This document shows, piece after piece, positions 19,070 to 27,583 of a stretch of DNA of 64,000 nucleotides. This stretch comes from Micromonospora sp. FIMYZ51 (GTDB lineage Bacteria > Actinomycetota > Actinomycetes > Mycobacteriales > Micromonosporaceae), in NCBI RefSeq assembly GCF_038246755.1, contig NZ_CP134706.1, positions 1,550,001 to 1,614,000 on the forward strand. The letters are read 5' to 3'. The position numbers and the translations under genes are program-made. Position 1 is the stretch's first letter, and each line of letters starts with the position of its first letter. Under the pieces are notes generated by a model that saw only the letters and a program-made list of their open reading frames with translations, did no database searches and had not been told where the DNA came from.

Positions 19070-20476
19070 ATGGCGCGTGTGCTCACTCCCCGGGCGGAAG
19101 ACTTTCCCCGCTGGTACCAGGACCTGATCGCCAAGGCGAAGCTGGCCGACAACGGGCCGGTGCGGGGGACCATGGTGATCCGACCGGCTGGCTACGCCAT
19201 CTGGGAGCGGATGCAGGCCGAGATGGACGCCCGGATCAAGGCGGCCGGGGCGGAGAACGCGTACTTCCCGCTCTTCATCCCGGAGAGCTACCTCAAGCGT
19301 GAGGCCGAGCACGTCGAGGGCTTTTCGCCGGAGCTGGCGGTGGTCACCCACGGCGGCGGCAAGCAGCTCGCCGAGCCGGTGGTGGTCCGCCCCACCAGCG
19401 AGACGGTGATCGGCGAGTTCATGGCCAAGTGGATCGACTCGTACCGGGACCTGCCGCTGCTGCTCAACCAGTGGGCCAACGTGGTCCGCTGGGAGCTGCG
19501 CCCGCGGGTCTTCCTGCGGACCAGCGAGTTCCTCTGGCAGGAGGGGCACACCGCGCACGCCACCCGTGAGGATGCCCGGGCCTACGCCCGCCGGATCCTG
19601 CACGAGGCGTACGAGGACCTGATGGTCAACGTGCTCGGCATTCCGGTGGTGGTCGGGCTCAAGACCGCCCGGGAGCGGTTCGCCGGGGCGACCGCCACCT
19701 ACACCTGCGAAGGCATGATGGGTGACGGCAAGGCGCTCCAGCTCGGCACCAGCCACGAGCTGGGGCAGAACTTCGCCAAGGCGTTCGACATCAGCTACTC
19801 CTCCGCCGAGGGCGGCCGGGAGCACGCCTGGACCACCTCCTGGGGCACCTCGACCCGGATGCTCGGTGGCCTGATCATGTGCCACGGCGACGACAACGGC
19901 CTGCGGGTGCCGCCGAAGCTGGCGCCGGTCCAGGCGTACGTGATGGTGGTCAAGGACGGCGAGGGTGTGGGCGAGGCGGCGGCCAAGCTGCGCGACGCGC
20001 TGCGCGACGCCGGCGTCCGGGTGGCCCTCGACGACCGCACCGACACCCCGTTCGGCCGCCGGGCCGTCGATGCCGAGCTGCGCGGCTATCCGGTACGCGT
20101 CGAGGTCGGTCCGCGTGACCTGGCCGCCGGCAACGCGGTAGTGGTCCGGCGTACCGACGGCTCGAAGGCCCCCACGCCGGTGGCCGACGTGGTGGGCGCA
20201 GTGCTGGCCGCCGTCGACGCCGACCAGCGGGCGCTGCACGACCAGGCGCTCGCCTTCCGCGACTCGCGCACGGTCGACGTGGCGACCCTGGACGAGGCGA
20301 TCGAGGCGGCGGCCACCGGCTGGGCCCGGGTGCCGTGGCCGGCCGTCGGTGTCGAGGGCGAGGCGAAGGCCAACGGGCAGGGCGTCACCGTCCGCTGCCT
20401 GCTGCGCGCCGACGGCTCCGTGCCGGACACCGAGGACGAGCCCGACCTGATCGCCATCCTCGCCCGCGCCTACTGA
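19070..20476 (+). CDS. proS: Prolyl-tRNA synthetase, archaeal/eukaryal-type (short form)
   Basis: A 468-residue class II synthetase charging tRNA-Pro. It lacks the large editing insertion of the bacterial form and carries the short-type layout: an N-terminal catalytic core with motif 1 around A-Y-F-P-L-F-I-P-E-S, R-P-T-S-E-T (motif 2 region), F-L-W-Q-E-G-H-T-A-H, and motif 3 G-G-L-I-M-C-H-G-D-D-N-G; then the anticodon-binding domain and a C-terminal zinc-like/tail domain ending in Y (A-R-A-Y). ATG 19070 gives M-A-R-V-L-T-P-R-A-E, the expected start, although its ribosome site is distant. The 3' end abuts repeat element C. Confidence 0.95.
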   Translation: MARVLTPRAEDFPRWYQDLIAKAKLADNGPVRGTMVIRPAGYAIWERMQAEMDARIKAAGAENAYFPLFIPESYLKREAEHVEGFSPELAVVTHGGGKQLAEPVVVRPTSETVIGEFMAKWIDSYRDLPLLLNQWANVVRWELRPRVFLRTSEFLWQEGHTAHATREDARAYARRILHEAYEDLMVNVLGIPVVVGLKTARERFAGATATYTCEGMMGDGKALQLGTSHELGQNFAKAFDISYSSAEGGREHAWTTSWGTSTRMLGGLIMCHGDDNGLRVPPKLAPVQAYVMVVKDGEGVGEAAAKLRDALRDAGVRVALDDRTDTPFGRRAVDAELRGYPVRVEVGPRDLAAGNAVVVRRTDGSKAPTPVADVVGAVLAAVDADQRALHDQALAFRDSRTVDVATLDEAIEAAATGWARVPWPAVGVEGEAKANGQGVTVRCLLRADGSVPDTEDEPDLIAILARAY

Positions 20477-20477
20477 C

Positions 20478-20535
20478 GTGCAAGGAAGGGCCCCCTGTTA
20501 ACGCCTCCGGTATAGGAAGGGCCCCTTTCTAACAG
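20478..20535 (-). repeat. GGGGCCC palindromic element, copy C (double unit)
   Basis: Two units at 20482-20503 and 20513-20535, read on the minus strand as GTTAGAAAGGGGCCCTTCC and GTTAACAGGGGGCCCTTCC, joined by a GGAGGC linker. The end reading CTTGCAC lies one base from the proS stop codon (20474-20476). It fills the gap between proS and the DUF402 gene. Confidence 0.85.
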
Positions 20536-20555
20536 TTCATCGATAGGGTCGGAGC

Positions 20556-21203
20556 GTGAGATTCGAGCCAGGTCGGTTGGTTGTGCACCGGAACGTGCGG
20601 CGGGGGCGGATCGGCTGGGTCCGGCCGGCCCGGGTGGTCAGCGACGACGAGCGCGGCCTGCTGCTCTGGGTGGCCGAGGGGTCGCCGGTCGCCGGTGAGG
20701 TGACCGAGGCCGGGCTGGGCATGCGAGCCGTGCCCTTCGCCGAGTGGATCACGTCGAGCTACCGCCTCGCCGAGGGCCGGTGGAACGGGCCACCGTTGCT
20801 GAAGTTCCTGCCCACCGGCGCGGCCCACTCCGTCTGGTGGTTCCGGGACGCGCAGGGGCGCTTCGCTGGCTGGTACGTCAACCTGGAGGAGTCCGGCGTC
20901 CGGTGGGACGACGGACGGCTGGCCGGGGTCGACATCGTGGACCAGGACCTCGACGTGTGGGTCCGGCCGGACCGTACCTGGGAGTGGAAGGACGAGGAGG
21001 AGTTCGTCGAGCGGCTGGCCTTCCCGGAGCACTACTGGGTGCCCGACGAGGCCGCTGTCCGGGCCGAGGGCAAGCGGGTGATCGCCCTGGCGGAGGCCGG
21101 CGAGTTCCCGTTCGACGGCACCTGGTGCGATTTCGTCCCACCGGCGCAGTGGCGCACCCCCGGGCGCCTGCCGGATGGCTGGGACCGGCCCCCCGCGCGC
21201 TGA
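20556..21203 (+). CDS. DUF402-domain protein (FomD/Ntdp-like)
   Basis: A 215-residue DUF402 protein. The hallmark run W-Y-V-N-L-E followed by V-D-I-V-D-Q-D-L-D-V-W-V and W-E-W-K-D-E-E-E-F is seen; in the family these acidic residues bind two metals. Characterised members are nucleoside di/triphosphate phosphatases or FomD-like CMP-ester hydrolases. Here the substrate is unknown. The start is GTG 20556, right after repeat element C, with a modest AGGG/GGAG ribosome site. The C-terminal helix carries F-P-F-D-G-T-W-C-D-F. It is followed by the rpsP promoter region. Confidence 0.85.
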   Translation: MRFEPGRLVVHRNVRRGRIGWVRPARVVSDDERGLLLWVAEGSPVAGEVTEAGLGMRAVPFAEWITSSYRLAEGRWNGPPLLKFLPTGAAHSVWWFRDAQGRFAGWYVNLEESGVRWDDGRLAGVDIVDQDLDVWVRPDRTWEWKDEEEFVERLAFPEHYWVPDEAAVRAEGKRVIALAEAGEFPFDGTWCDFVPPAQWRTPGRLPDGWDRPPAR

Positions 21204-21466
21204 CGTCGCCCGAGCCCTCCGGCGGATGTGTCCTCGGTCACGTTCGGCTCGTGTCGGATGAACCGCGCCGGTCCGGTGTGAGAGATCCCGGGTGGATCTG
21301 GCAGAATGGCTGGCTGGTATCCGGCGCGTGTCCGGCGCCCTCTAACCCGGGCACGTCGCCAGTCCACCCGAGCTGTCTCCGGCCCAACCCCACTGTGCCG
21401 GTTGGCGCTCACCCGTGCACACCGCCCGCATTGGGCCGGTGAGATCGCAACAGGAGCGAAACAACC

Positions 21467-21925
21467 GTGGCCGTAAAGATCCGGCTCCTGCGGATGGGCA
21501 AGATCCGCAACCCGCAGTACCGCATCGTCGTCGCCGACTCGCGCACCAAGCGCGACGGCCGGGCGATCGAGTTCGTCGGGATCTACCAGCCGAAGGAAGA
21601 CCCTTCGGTGATCGAGGTCAAGTCGGAGCGGGTCCAGTACTGGCTGTCCGTCGGCGCCCAGCCGAGCGAGGCGGTGCAGCGGCTGCTGGAGCTGACCGGT
21701 GACTGGCAGAAGTTCAAGGGCCTGCCGGCTCCGCCGCCGCTGAAGGTGGCGCCCGAGCGGGCCGACCGCAAGGCCGCCTACGAGGCCGAGGCGAAGGCCG
21801 CCGCCGGCGTGGCCGACACCCCGGCCAAGCCGGCGAAGAAGGCCGCCAAGGCCGAGGCCGAGGCGCCGAAGGCTGAGGCGCCGAAGGCCGAGGAGCCGGC
21901 CGCGAACTCCGGTGAGCAGGCCTGA
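21467..21925 (+). CDS. rpsP: 30S ribosomal protein S16
   Basis: 152 residues; the conserved S16 core is residues 1-90 ([19 protein letters not shown]). Beyond it is a 50-residue Ala/Lys/Glu/Pro tail with K-A-E-A-P repeats, common in actinomycetes. GTG start at 21467 with AGGAG upstream. First gene of the rpsP-khpA-rimM-trmD cluster. The 263-bp gap before it (21204-21466) must hold the operon promoter; a GGCAGAAT-containing stretch near 21300 is a candidate -10 region but unproven. Confidence 0.97.
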   Translation: MAVKIRLLRMGKIRNPQYRIVVADSRTKRDGRAIEFVGIYQPKEDPSVIEVKSERVQYWLSVGAQPSEAVQRLLELTGDWQKFKGLPAPPPLKVAPERADRKAAYEAEAKAAAGVADTPAKPAKKAAKAEAEAPKAEAPKAEEPAANSGEQA

Positions 21926-21926
21926 C

Positions 21927-22160
21927 ATGGCGCTGCGGCCGGCGTTGGAGCATCTGGTCAAGGGGATCGTCGATCACCCCGACGACGTACGCGTCCGGAT
22001 GGTCGACTCCCGGCGGGGCAAGCGGCTGGAGGTCCGCGTACACCCCGAGGACCTGGGCACCGTGATCGGACGGTCCGGCCGGACCGCCAAGGCGCTGCGC
22101 CAGGTGATCGGCTCCATCGGTGGACGCGGCGTACGCGTCGACATCGTCGACTCGTACTGA
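21927..22160 (+). CDS. khpA: KH-domain RNA-binding protein KhpA
   Basis: A 77-residue single KH domain with the G-x-x-G loop I-G-R-S-G-R-T-A-K. KhpA-type proteins bind RNA and influence cell division and ribosome biogenesis in Gram-positives. It begins one base after the rpsP stop and its own stop shares a base with the rimM start (TGATG), so translation is coupled along the operon. The C-terminus is V-D-I-V-D-S-Y. Confidence 0.93.
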   Translation: MALRPALEHLVKGIVDHPDDVRVRMVDSRRGKRLEVRVHPEDLGTVIGRSGRTAKALRQVIGSIGGRGVRVDIVDSY

Positions 22161-22780
22161 TGCTGCTCATCGTCGGCAGGATCGGCAAGCCGCACGGCAT
22201 CCGCGGTGAGGTCACCGTGGAGGTACGTACCGACGAGCCCGATGCGCGGTTCGCTCCCGGCATGGTGTTGCGCACCATGCCGGGGGTGACCGCCGGGCGT
22301 GGCGCGCCACCCCCGGCCGCCGGCCGTGGCGCGTTGTCCTCGACCGCCGGTGGTGATGTGCCGTCCTCGGCCGCTGGCCCCGGCGTGCCGTTCGAGGTGC
22401 CCGACGAGCTGACCGTGGAGGCCGCCCGCTGGCACCAGGGCCGGCTGCTTGTCGCCTTCGAAGGGGTGCTGGATCGCGACGTCGCGGAGGCGCTGCGCGG
22501 CACCCTGGTCGTGGTGGACAGCGCCGAGGTCGCCCCGCCGACCGACCCGGAGGAGTTCCACGACCACCAGTTGGTCGGCTTGGCCGTGGTCACCCCGGAC
22601 GGCGAACGTCTCGGCGAGGTGGCCCGGATCGACCACGCCCCCGCCTCCGACCTGCTGGTGCTGCGTCGCCCCGAGGGACGGACCGCACTGATTCCGTTCG
22701 TCAAGGCGATCGTCCCCGAGGTCGATCTCGCAAATGGCCGGGTGGTGGTCGACCCACCGGGCGGCCTGCTCGACCTCTGA
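22160..22780 (+). CDS. rimM: Ribosome maturation factor RimM, with low-complexity insert
   Basis: A 206-residue 16S rRNA processing factor that assists 30S head assembly and binds S19. The N-terminal RimM domain has [14 protein letters not shown] and the C-terminal PRC-barrel has [11 protein letters not shown] and A-L-I-P-F-V-K. Residues about 41-78 are an Ala/Gly/Pro/Ser-rich insert with repeated A-G-R-G-A blocks within the N-terminal domain, making the protein about 30 residues longer than usual. The start overlaps the khpA stop. Confidence 0.95.
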   Translation: MLLIVGRIGKPHGIRGEVTVEVRTDEPDARFAPGMVLRTMPGVTAGRGAPPPAAGRGALSSTAGGDVPSSAAGPGVPFEVPDELTVEAARWHQGRLLVAFEGVLDRDVAEALRGTLVVVDSAEVAPPTDPEEFHDHQLVGLAVVTPDGERLGEVARIDHAPASDLLVLRRPEGRTALIPFVKAIVPEVDLANGRVVVDPPGGLLDL

Positions 22781-22796
22781 GCGCGGAGCACCCCTG

Positions 22797-23570
22797 ATGC
22801 GCGTCGACATCGTGTCGATCTTCCCGGAGTACTTCGCTCCACTGGACCTGTCGCTGGTCGGCAAGGCTCGGGCCAACGGCACGCTGCGGCTGGTCGTGCA
22901 CGATCTGCGCAGCTGGACCCATGACGTGCACCGCACCGTCGACGACACCCCGTACGGCGGCGGGCCCGGCATGGTGATGCGGCCCGAGCCGTGGGGCGAG
23001 GCGCTGGATGCCCTGGCCCCGCCCGAGTTGACCCCGCCCCGGCTGCTGGTGCCCTCGCCGGCCGGCGTTCCGTTCAGCCAGGCGCTGGCCCAGGAACTGG
23101 CCGCCGAGCCGCACCTGCTCTTCGCCTGCGGCCGGTACGAGGGCATCGACCAGCGGGTGCTCGACCACGCCGCCACCCGGATGCGGGTGACCGAGGTCAG
23201 CCTCGGCGACTACGTGCTCTTCGGCGGCGAGGTGGCGGTGCTGGTGATCCTGGAGGCGGTGACCCGGCTGCTGCCCGGGGTGCTCGGCAACGCGGGCTCG
23301 CTGGACGAGGAGTCGCACGCGCACGGGCTGCTGGAGGCGCCGATGTACACCAAGCCGGCGACCTGGCGTGGGCTGGACGTGCCCGAGGTGCTCCGCTCCG
23401 GCGATCATGGCCGGATCGCCCGCTGGCGCCGGGACCAGGCGCTGGAGCGTACCGGCCACCGGCGGCCCGACATGCTGGCCGCGCTCGACCCGGCAAGCCT
23501 GGACAAACGGGACGTGGCGGCGTTGGACCGGGGCGGATTTCAGGTGCCCGGAGCGGATGTGGCAGAGTAG
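22797..23570 (+). CDS. trmD: tRNA (guanine37-N1)-methyltransferase
   Basis: A 257-residue SPOUT methyltransferase that makes m1G37 in tRNA, preventing +1 frameshifting. Trefoil-knot motifs: [11 protein letters not shown] near residues 43-53, [21 protein letters not shown], and Y-T-K-P near the linker to the C-terminal domain. ATG 22797 lies 16 bp after rimM. Length is normal. It is the last tightly linked gene before the rplS leader. Confidence 0.97.
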   Translation: MRVDIVSIFPEYFAPLDLSLVGKARANGTLRLVVHDLRSWTHDVHRTVDDTPYGGGPGMVMRPEPWGEALDALAPPELTPPRLLVPSPAGVPFSQALAQELAAEPHLLFACGRYEGIDQRVLDHAATRMRVTEVSLGDYVLFGGEVAVLVILEAVTRLLPGVLGNAGSLDEESHAHGLLEAPMYTKPATWRGLDVPEVLRSGDHGRIARWRRDQALERTGHRRPDMLAALDPASLDKRDVAALDRGGFQVPGADVAE

Positions 23571-23579
23571 AGGGGTTGC

Positions 23580-23608
23580 CGCAGTCGTCTGCGCCGCAGA
23601 CGGCTGCG
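23580..23608 (+). promoter_or_regulatory. Hairpin in the trmD-rplS intergenic leader
   Basis: CGCAGTCGTCTGCG and CGCAGACGGCTGCG are near-perfect inverted arms (13 of 14). It starts 10 bp after trmD and lies 107 bp upstream of rplS. It may attenuate readthrough or act as an L19 autoregulatory leader; neither is shown. Confidence 0.5.
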
Positions 23609-23714
23609 AGGATCTCCGACCGGGGTCGGCCGTCGCCAGCCACCACCCGGGGATCAGTATCACCCATCCGCGCGCCGAATGACGGTGCGCCGTGAGCCTT
23701 ACGAGGACGCAGCG

Positions 23715-24071
23715 ATGAACATCCTGGACGCCCTTGACGCCCAGTCGAAGCGCACCGACCTGCCCGCCTTCCGCGCCGGTGACACCGTCAAGGTGCACGC
23801 CCGGGTCGTCGAGGGCAGCCGGTCCCGGGTCCAGATCTTCCAGGGCGTCGTCATTCGTCGCCAGGGCGCCGGGCTGCGCGAGACCTTCACCGTCCGCAAG
23901 CTCAGCTTCGGTGTCGGCGTCGAGCGGACCTACCCGATCAACAGCCCGGGCATCGACCGGATCGAGGTCGTGACCCGCGGTGACGTCCGCCGCGCCAAGC
24001 TCTACTACCTGCGTGAGCTGCGGGGCAAGAAGGCCAAGATCAAGGAGCTGCGCGAGAAGCAGCCCAGCTGA
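23715..24071 (+). CDS. rplS: 50S ribosomal protein L19
   Basis: 118 residues with the L19 signatures [17 protein letters not shown], and [13 protein letters not shown] 23715 gives M-N-I-L-D-A-L-D. A hairpin lies in its leader and a strong terminator follows at 24187, so it can be expressed apart from both neighbours. Confidence 0.97.
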   Translation: MNILDALDAQSKRTDLPAFRAGDTVKVHARVVEGSRSRVQIFQGVVIRRQGAGLRETFTVRKLSFGVGVERTYPINSPGIDRIEVVTRGDVRRAKLYYLRELRGKKAKIKELREKQPS

Positions 24072-24186
24072 CCTCGCTCTGCGCCACGCCGCCCGAGCTG
24101 CGCGTATGCCGTACTGGCCAGATCGCACTACCCTGGTCGTACGGGCGCAGCGCGCGGTGATCCGCCTTGCGTGGCGGGTGACCTCC

Positions 24187-24228
24187 ACTACCGCCCGGGG
24201 AGTCTCGACGAGACTGCCGGGCGGTAGT
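24187..24228 (+). terminator. Strong intrinsic terminator after rplS
   Basis: ACTACCGCCCGG (24187) pairs with CCGGGCGGTAGT (24217-24228), and inside it AGTCTC pairs with GAGACT. The stem is followed by CGTTTCTG. It separates the ribosomal operon from lepB. Confidence 0.78.
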
Positions 24229-24253
24229 CGTTTCTGCGGACCGGGGAGTGGGC

Positions 24254-25141
24254 GTGGTACGGACGCTTGACGACGGCGGTGCGGTCGATCCGTGGCGCCG
24301 ACGCACCCGTCGAAGCAAGCCGCAGATGCCGTTGTGGCAGGAACTGCCGCTGCTCCTGATCGTGGCCTTCTGCCTCGCGGTGCTGATCCGCACGTTCCTG
24401 CTGCAAGCCTTCTTCATCCCGTCCGGGTCGATGGAGGACACCCTGCTCGTCGGCGACCGGGTCATCGTCAACAAGGTCGTCTACACCATGCGGGACCCGG
24501 AGCGCGGCGAGGTGGTGGTCTTCCGCGGCACGGACCAGTGGGTCCCGCAGGTCGACGCGCAACCGCCGACGGGTTTCGCGGACAAGCTCGGTCGCACCAT
24601 CGGCGACCTGGTCGGCTACAGCCGCCCCGGCGAGAAGGACTTCATCAAGCGGGTCATCGCGCTGCCCGGCGACCGGGTCAGCTGCTGCGACGACCAGGGG
24701 CGGGTGCTGGTCAACGGCACCCCGCTTGACGAGTCGTCGTACGTCCTGCGGGACTCGCCGCTGGACCTGCCACCGAACCCGGAGGAGTGCCGGTCGCGGC
24801 GGTTCGAGGAGATCGTCATCCCGCCCGGCCAGATCTTCGTGCTCGGTGACCATCGGCTGGTCTCGCAGGACGCGCGCTGCCAGGGCCCGGTGCCCATCGA
24901 CAACGTGGTGGGGCGGGCGTTCGCCGTGGTCTGGCCCTCCAGCCGCTGGCATTCCCTGCCGATCCCCGACACGTTCCGCACCGTCGCTCCGCCGGCCACC
25001 GCCACCGCTGGCGCTGCCCCGCCGGTACGCCCCACCCCCGCCGGAGGTGTCGTCCTGCTTCTCCCGATTGCAGCCACACTATCCGTTCTCGCGCGTTCCA
25101 GGCGCTGGTCCGGATCCGGGCAACGTAGGCTCCTCCCGTGA
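24254..25141 (+). CDS. lepB: Type I signal peptidase (first of two)
   Basis: 295 residues. One membrane anchor (about 31-50), then the serine/lysine protease: Ser59 in I-P-S-G-S-M and Lys132 in D-F-I-K-R-V-I-A-L-P-G-D. The box V-L-G-D-H-R is present. Unlike its neighbour it has a second hydrophobic segment at the C-terminus (about 260-278) after a Pro/Ala-rich linker. GTG 24254 sits at good distance from GGGGAG; GTG 24248 would add two residues. The GTGA overlap couples it to the second signal peptidase. It cleaves signal peptides of Sec/Tat-exported proteins at the outer face of the membrane. Confidence 0.95.
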   Translation: MVRTLDDGGAVDPWRRRTRRSKPQMPLWQELPLLLIVAFCLAVLIRTFLLQAFFIPSGSMEDTLLVGDRVIVNKVVYTMRDPERGEVVVFRGTDQWVPQVDAQPPTGFADKLGRTIGDLVGYSRPGEKDFIKRVIALPGDRVSCCDDQGRVLVNGTPLDESSYVLRDSPLDLPPNPEECRSRRFEEIVIPPGQIFVLGDHRLVSQDARCQGPVPIDNVVGRAFAVVWPSSRWHSLPIPDTFRTVAPPATATAGAAPPVRPTPAGGVVLLLPIAATLSVLARSRRWSGSGQRRLLP

Positions 25142-25773
25142 TTGACGAGCAGACCGACAAGTCGCGCCACTCCTTCTGGAAGGAACTACCCATCCTGCTC
25201 GGGGTGGCGATCCTGGTCGCGGTGCTGGTGCGCGCCTTCGTACTACAGACCTTCTTCATTCCCTCGCCGTCCATGGAGAACACTCTCAAGATCGACGATC
25301 GGGTGCTGGTCAACAAGTTGGTCTACAACTTCCGGTCGCCGCACCGGGGTGAAGTGATCGTCTTCAAGGCACCCATGGAGTGGAGCGGCAACCCGGCGGG
25401 GGAGGACTTCATCAAACGGGTGATCGGCGTCGGCGGTGACCGGGTGGTCTGCTGCGACGAGCAGGACCGACTGGTGATCAACGGCGTGCCGCTGGACGAG
25501 CCGTACATCTTCTCCTTCGACGGCCAGCGGGACAAGCCGGCGGACCAGGAGTTCGACGTGGTCGTGCCGCCGGGCCGGCTCTGGGTCATGGGTGACCACC
25601 GCTCGGCCTCGGGCGACTCGCTTGAGCACTACCAGCAGTCGGGGGAGAACATCACCTCGGCGACCATCCCGGAGTCGGAGGTGGTGGGCCGCGCCTTCAC
25701 GATCTTCTGGCCGGTCAACCGAGCCACCCTGCTGAGCGTGCCCGAGCAGTTCGAGGCGATTCCCACGCCCTGA
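25138..25773 (+). CDS. lepB: Type I signal peptidase (second of two)
   Basis: 211 residues. Membrane anchor about 17-36, catalytic Ser45 in I-P-S-P-S-M and Lys93 in D-F-I-K-R-V-I-G-V-G-G-D; box E motif V-M-G-D-H-R-S-A-S-G-D-S. It lacks the C-terminal hydrophobic segment of the preceding copy. The two share the C-C-D pair after the lysine box, indicating a tandem duplication. Multiple signal peptidases in a row are usual in Streptomyces and relatives. GTG start overlaps the previous stop (GTGA). Confidence 0.95.
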   Translation: MIDEQTDKSRHSFWKELPILLGVAILVAVLVRAFVLQTFFIPSPSMENTLKIDDRVLVNKLVYNFRSPHRGEVIVFKAPMEWSGNPAGEDFIKRVIGVGGDRVVCCDEQDRLVINGVPLDEPYIFSFDGQRDKPADQEFDVVVPPGRLWVMGDHRSASGDSLEHYQQSGENITSATIPESEVVGRAFTIFWPVNRATLLSVPEQFEAIPTP

Positions 25774-25827
25774 TCTCAGGCCACCCGGGGCGTGGGCGTT
25801 GTCGGCGGTGTCTGGCAGGCTGGTGCG

Positions 25828-26316
25828 GTGACGGTCCACACCCCGAGGCGCGCCGCCCGCGTGCTCCTGGTCGACGCGGCCGGTCGGTTGCTGCTCTTCC
25901 GTGGCTTCGACCCGGCTCGTCCCGAGGGTGGACGCTGGTGGTTCACCCCGGGTGGGGGCCTGGACCCGGGCGAGACGTACGCCGAGTGCGCCGCCCGCGA
26001 ACTGGCTGAGGAGACCGGATTGCGACTGACGGTGGCCGAGCTCGGCGAGCCGGTCCACGCCGACGTGACGGAGTTTTCCTTCGCCGGGGTGTCATACCGG
26101 CAGGAACAGCAGTTCTTCCTGGTCCGGGTGGCCAGCCACGAGGTCGACACGGCCGGGTTCAGCGAGGTGGAGCGGGGCAGCGTAGACGGTCATCGCTGGT
26201 GGTCGGCGCAGGAGTTGGCCACGACCGGCGAGCGCTGTTACCCGAGCGATCTGGCAGCGGTGCTTGCCGATGCGTTGACCGGTCCGGCGCAGCGTACGGG
26301 AGGTCCGGCGTGCTGA
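25828..26316 (+). CDS. NUDIX hydrolase
   Basis: 162 residues. The NUDIX box is intact: G at the start of G-G-L-D-P-G-E-T, then R-E-L-A-E-E-T-G-L. The preceding W-W-F-T-P-G-G-G and following Q-Q-F-F-L-V segments fit the fold. GTG 25828 is preferred because GGCAGGC precedes it; an in-frame GTG at 25792 adds 12 residues without similarity. It hydrolyses a nucleoside diphosphate linked to some moiety, not identifiable here. Its stop overlaps the rnhB start (GTGCTGA), so they are coupled. Confidence 0.9.
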   Translation: MTVHTPRRAARVLLVDAAGRLLLFRGFDPARPEGGRWWFTPGGGLDPGETYAECAARELAEETGLRLTVAELGEPVHADVTEFSFAGVSYRQEQQFFLVRVASHEVDTAGFSEVERGSVDGHRWWSAQELATTGERCYPSDLAAVLADALTGPAQRTGGPAC

Positions 26317-27122
26317 CTCCGCCGCGTACCGTGATCCGCCGCGAGGCCGGGCTCTATGCGCTGGAGCGGGCCCTGCAACGGCGTGGTTTCCGGTTCGTCG
26401 CCGGTGCCGACGAGGCTGGTCGGGGTGCCTGCGCCGGGCCGCTTGTGGCCGCCGCCGCGGTGCTGCCGGAGGGACGGCGTGGCGAGATCGACGGTCTGGC
26501 CGACTCCAAGCTGCTCACCGCGGCCAGCCGGGAACGGGTGTACGACGAGGTCGTGGCGCGTGCGTTGGCGTACGCGGTGGTGGTCATCCCGGCCGACGAG
26601 GTCGATGCCCGGGGGCTGCACGTGTGCAACCTGGCGGCGATGCGCCGAGCCCTGGCGTCGCTCACCGTCCGGCCGGAGTACGTACTCACCGACGGCTTCG
26701 GTGTCGACGGCCTGGAGGTGCCCGGTTTGGCGGTGTGGAAGGGCGACCGGGTGGCGGCCTGCGTGGCGGCGGCGAGCGTGCTGGCCAAGGTGACCCGGGA
26801 CCGGATCATGGTGGAGCTGGACGCCGCCTATCCCGGCTACGGCTTCGCCGAGCACAAGGGGTACATCACCGCCGAGCACACCGCGGCACTGCGTGATCGC
26901 GGTCCGTGTCGGGAGCACCGGTTCTCCTATGTCAACGTCGCCGCCGTCACCGGCCTCGACAGCCGTCCGCCGCGCTCGCGCCGACCGCTGGGCGCAAGCC
27001 GGGACGAGCCGATGGAGCGTTCAGGCGTCGTAGGAGGTACCGTCGGCGTGGCGTTGGGCGAGCAGCCTCGGCCCTCGGCGCCAGTGGGGGAAGATGTGGT
27101 CATGGAAGGCGGAGTGGGATGA
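26310..27122 (+). CDS. rnhB: Ribonuclease HII
   Basis: 270 residues. Removes RNA from RNA-DNA hybrids and single ribonucleotides from DNA. Acidic active-site residues sit in A-G-A-D-E-A-G-R-G (Asp34-Glu35), L-A-D-S-K-L-L and L-T-D-G-F; V-L-A-K-V-T-R-D is the last catalytic segment. The conserved domain ends around residue 215; the last 50 residues are a Pro/Arg/Gly-rich extension of no known role. GTG start behind GGGAGG. It overlaps DUF2469 by ATGA. Confidence 0.95.
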   Translation: MLTPPRTVIRREAGLYALERALQRRGFRFVAGADEAGRGACAGPLVAAAAVLPEGRRGEIDGLADSKLLTAASRERVYDEVVARALAYAVVVIPADEVDARGLHVCNLAAMRRALASLTVRPEYVLTDGFGVDGLEVPGLAVWKGDRVAACVAAASVLAKVTRDRIMVELDAAYPGYGFAEHKGYITAEHTAALRDRGPCREHRFSYVNVAAVTGLDSRPPRSRRPLGASRDEPMERSGVVGGTVGVALGEQPRPSAPVGEDVVMEGGVG

Positions 27123-27442
27123 GCGCGGAAGATCTCGAGAAGTACGAGACCGAGATGGAGCTCCAGCTCTACCGGGAGTACCGCGACATCGTCCGCCAGT
27201 TCTCCTACGTGGTGGAGACCGAGCGGCGGTTCTACCTGGCCAATCAGGTCGACCTGCACGTGCGCAACTCCGACGGCGAGGTCTACTTCGAGGTCGAGAT
27301 GCACGACGCCTGGGTGTGGGACATGTACCGCCCTGCCCGGTTTGTCAAAAATGTCCGAGTGATGACCTTCAAGGACGTCAACGTCGAGGAACTGGAAAAG
27401 CCGGACATCTCGCTACCCGCCGACTCCGGTTTCGGCGGCTGA
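27119..27442 (+). CDS. DUF2469 protein
   Basis: 107 residues, beginning M-S-A-E-D-L-E-K-Y-E-T-E and containing Q-F-S-Y-V-V-E-T-E-R-R-F-Y-L-A-N and F-V-K-N-V-R-V. DUF2469 is an actinobacterial family that sits next to rnhB (for example Rv2901c in Mycobacterium); its function is not known. It overlaps rnhB by 4 bp, so it is presumably co-expressed. It is the last gene before the block that appears inverted. Confidence 0.93.
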   Translation: MSAEDLEKYETEMELQLYREYRDIVRQFSYVVETERRFYLANQVDLHVRNSDGEVYFEVEMHDAWVWDMYRPARFVKNVRVMTFKDVNVEELEKPDISLPADSGFGG

Positions 27443-27563
27443 TCCTCGGCCGCCCTCCGGGTGCGGCACCTCGGCGGCCCCCCACCCGCCGTGCTGCGTC
27501 CACAATGCTGCCCGTCGGCGTGCGTCGGTAGATCCGACCGGCCGGCGGCCGTGCTGCGGCCCT

Positions 27564-27582
27564 GCTCGCTTCGGCGAGAGCG
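27564..27582. terminator. Small hairpin between convergent genes
   Basis: CTCGC-TTCG-GCGAG forms a stable 5-bp UUCG-type stem-loop in the 141-bp space between DUF2469 and the convergent methyltransferase. No T-run; the role as bidirectional terminator is only plausible. Confidence 0.4.
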
Positions 27583-27583
27583 G

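Noticed and set aside
21204..21466. tRNA or small RNA upstream of rpsP
   Set aside because: No cloverleaf with a T-arm consensus was found; the stretch fits a ribosomal operon promoter and leader.
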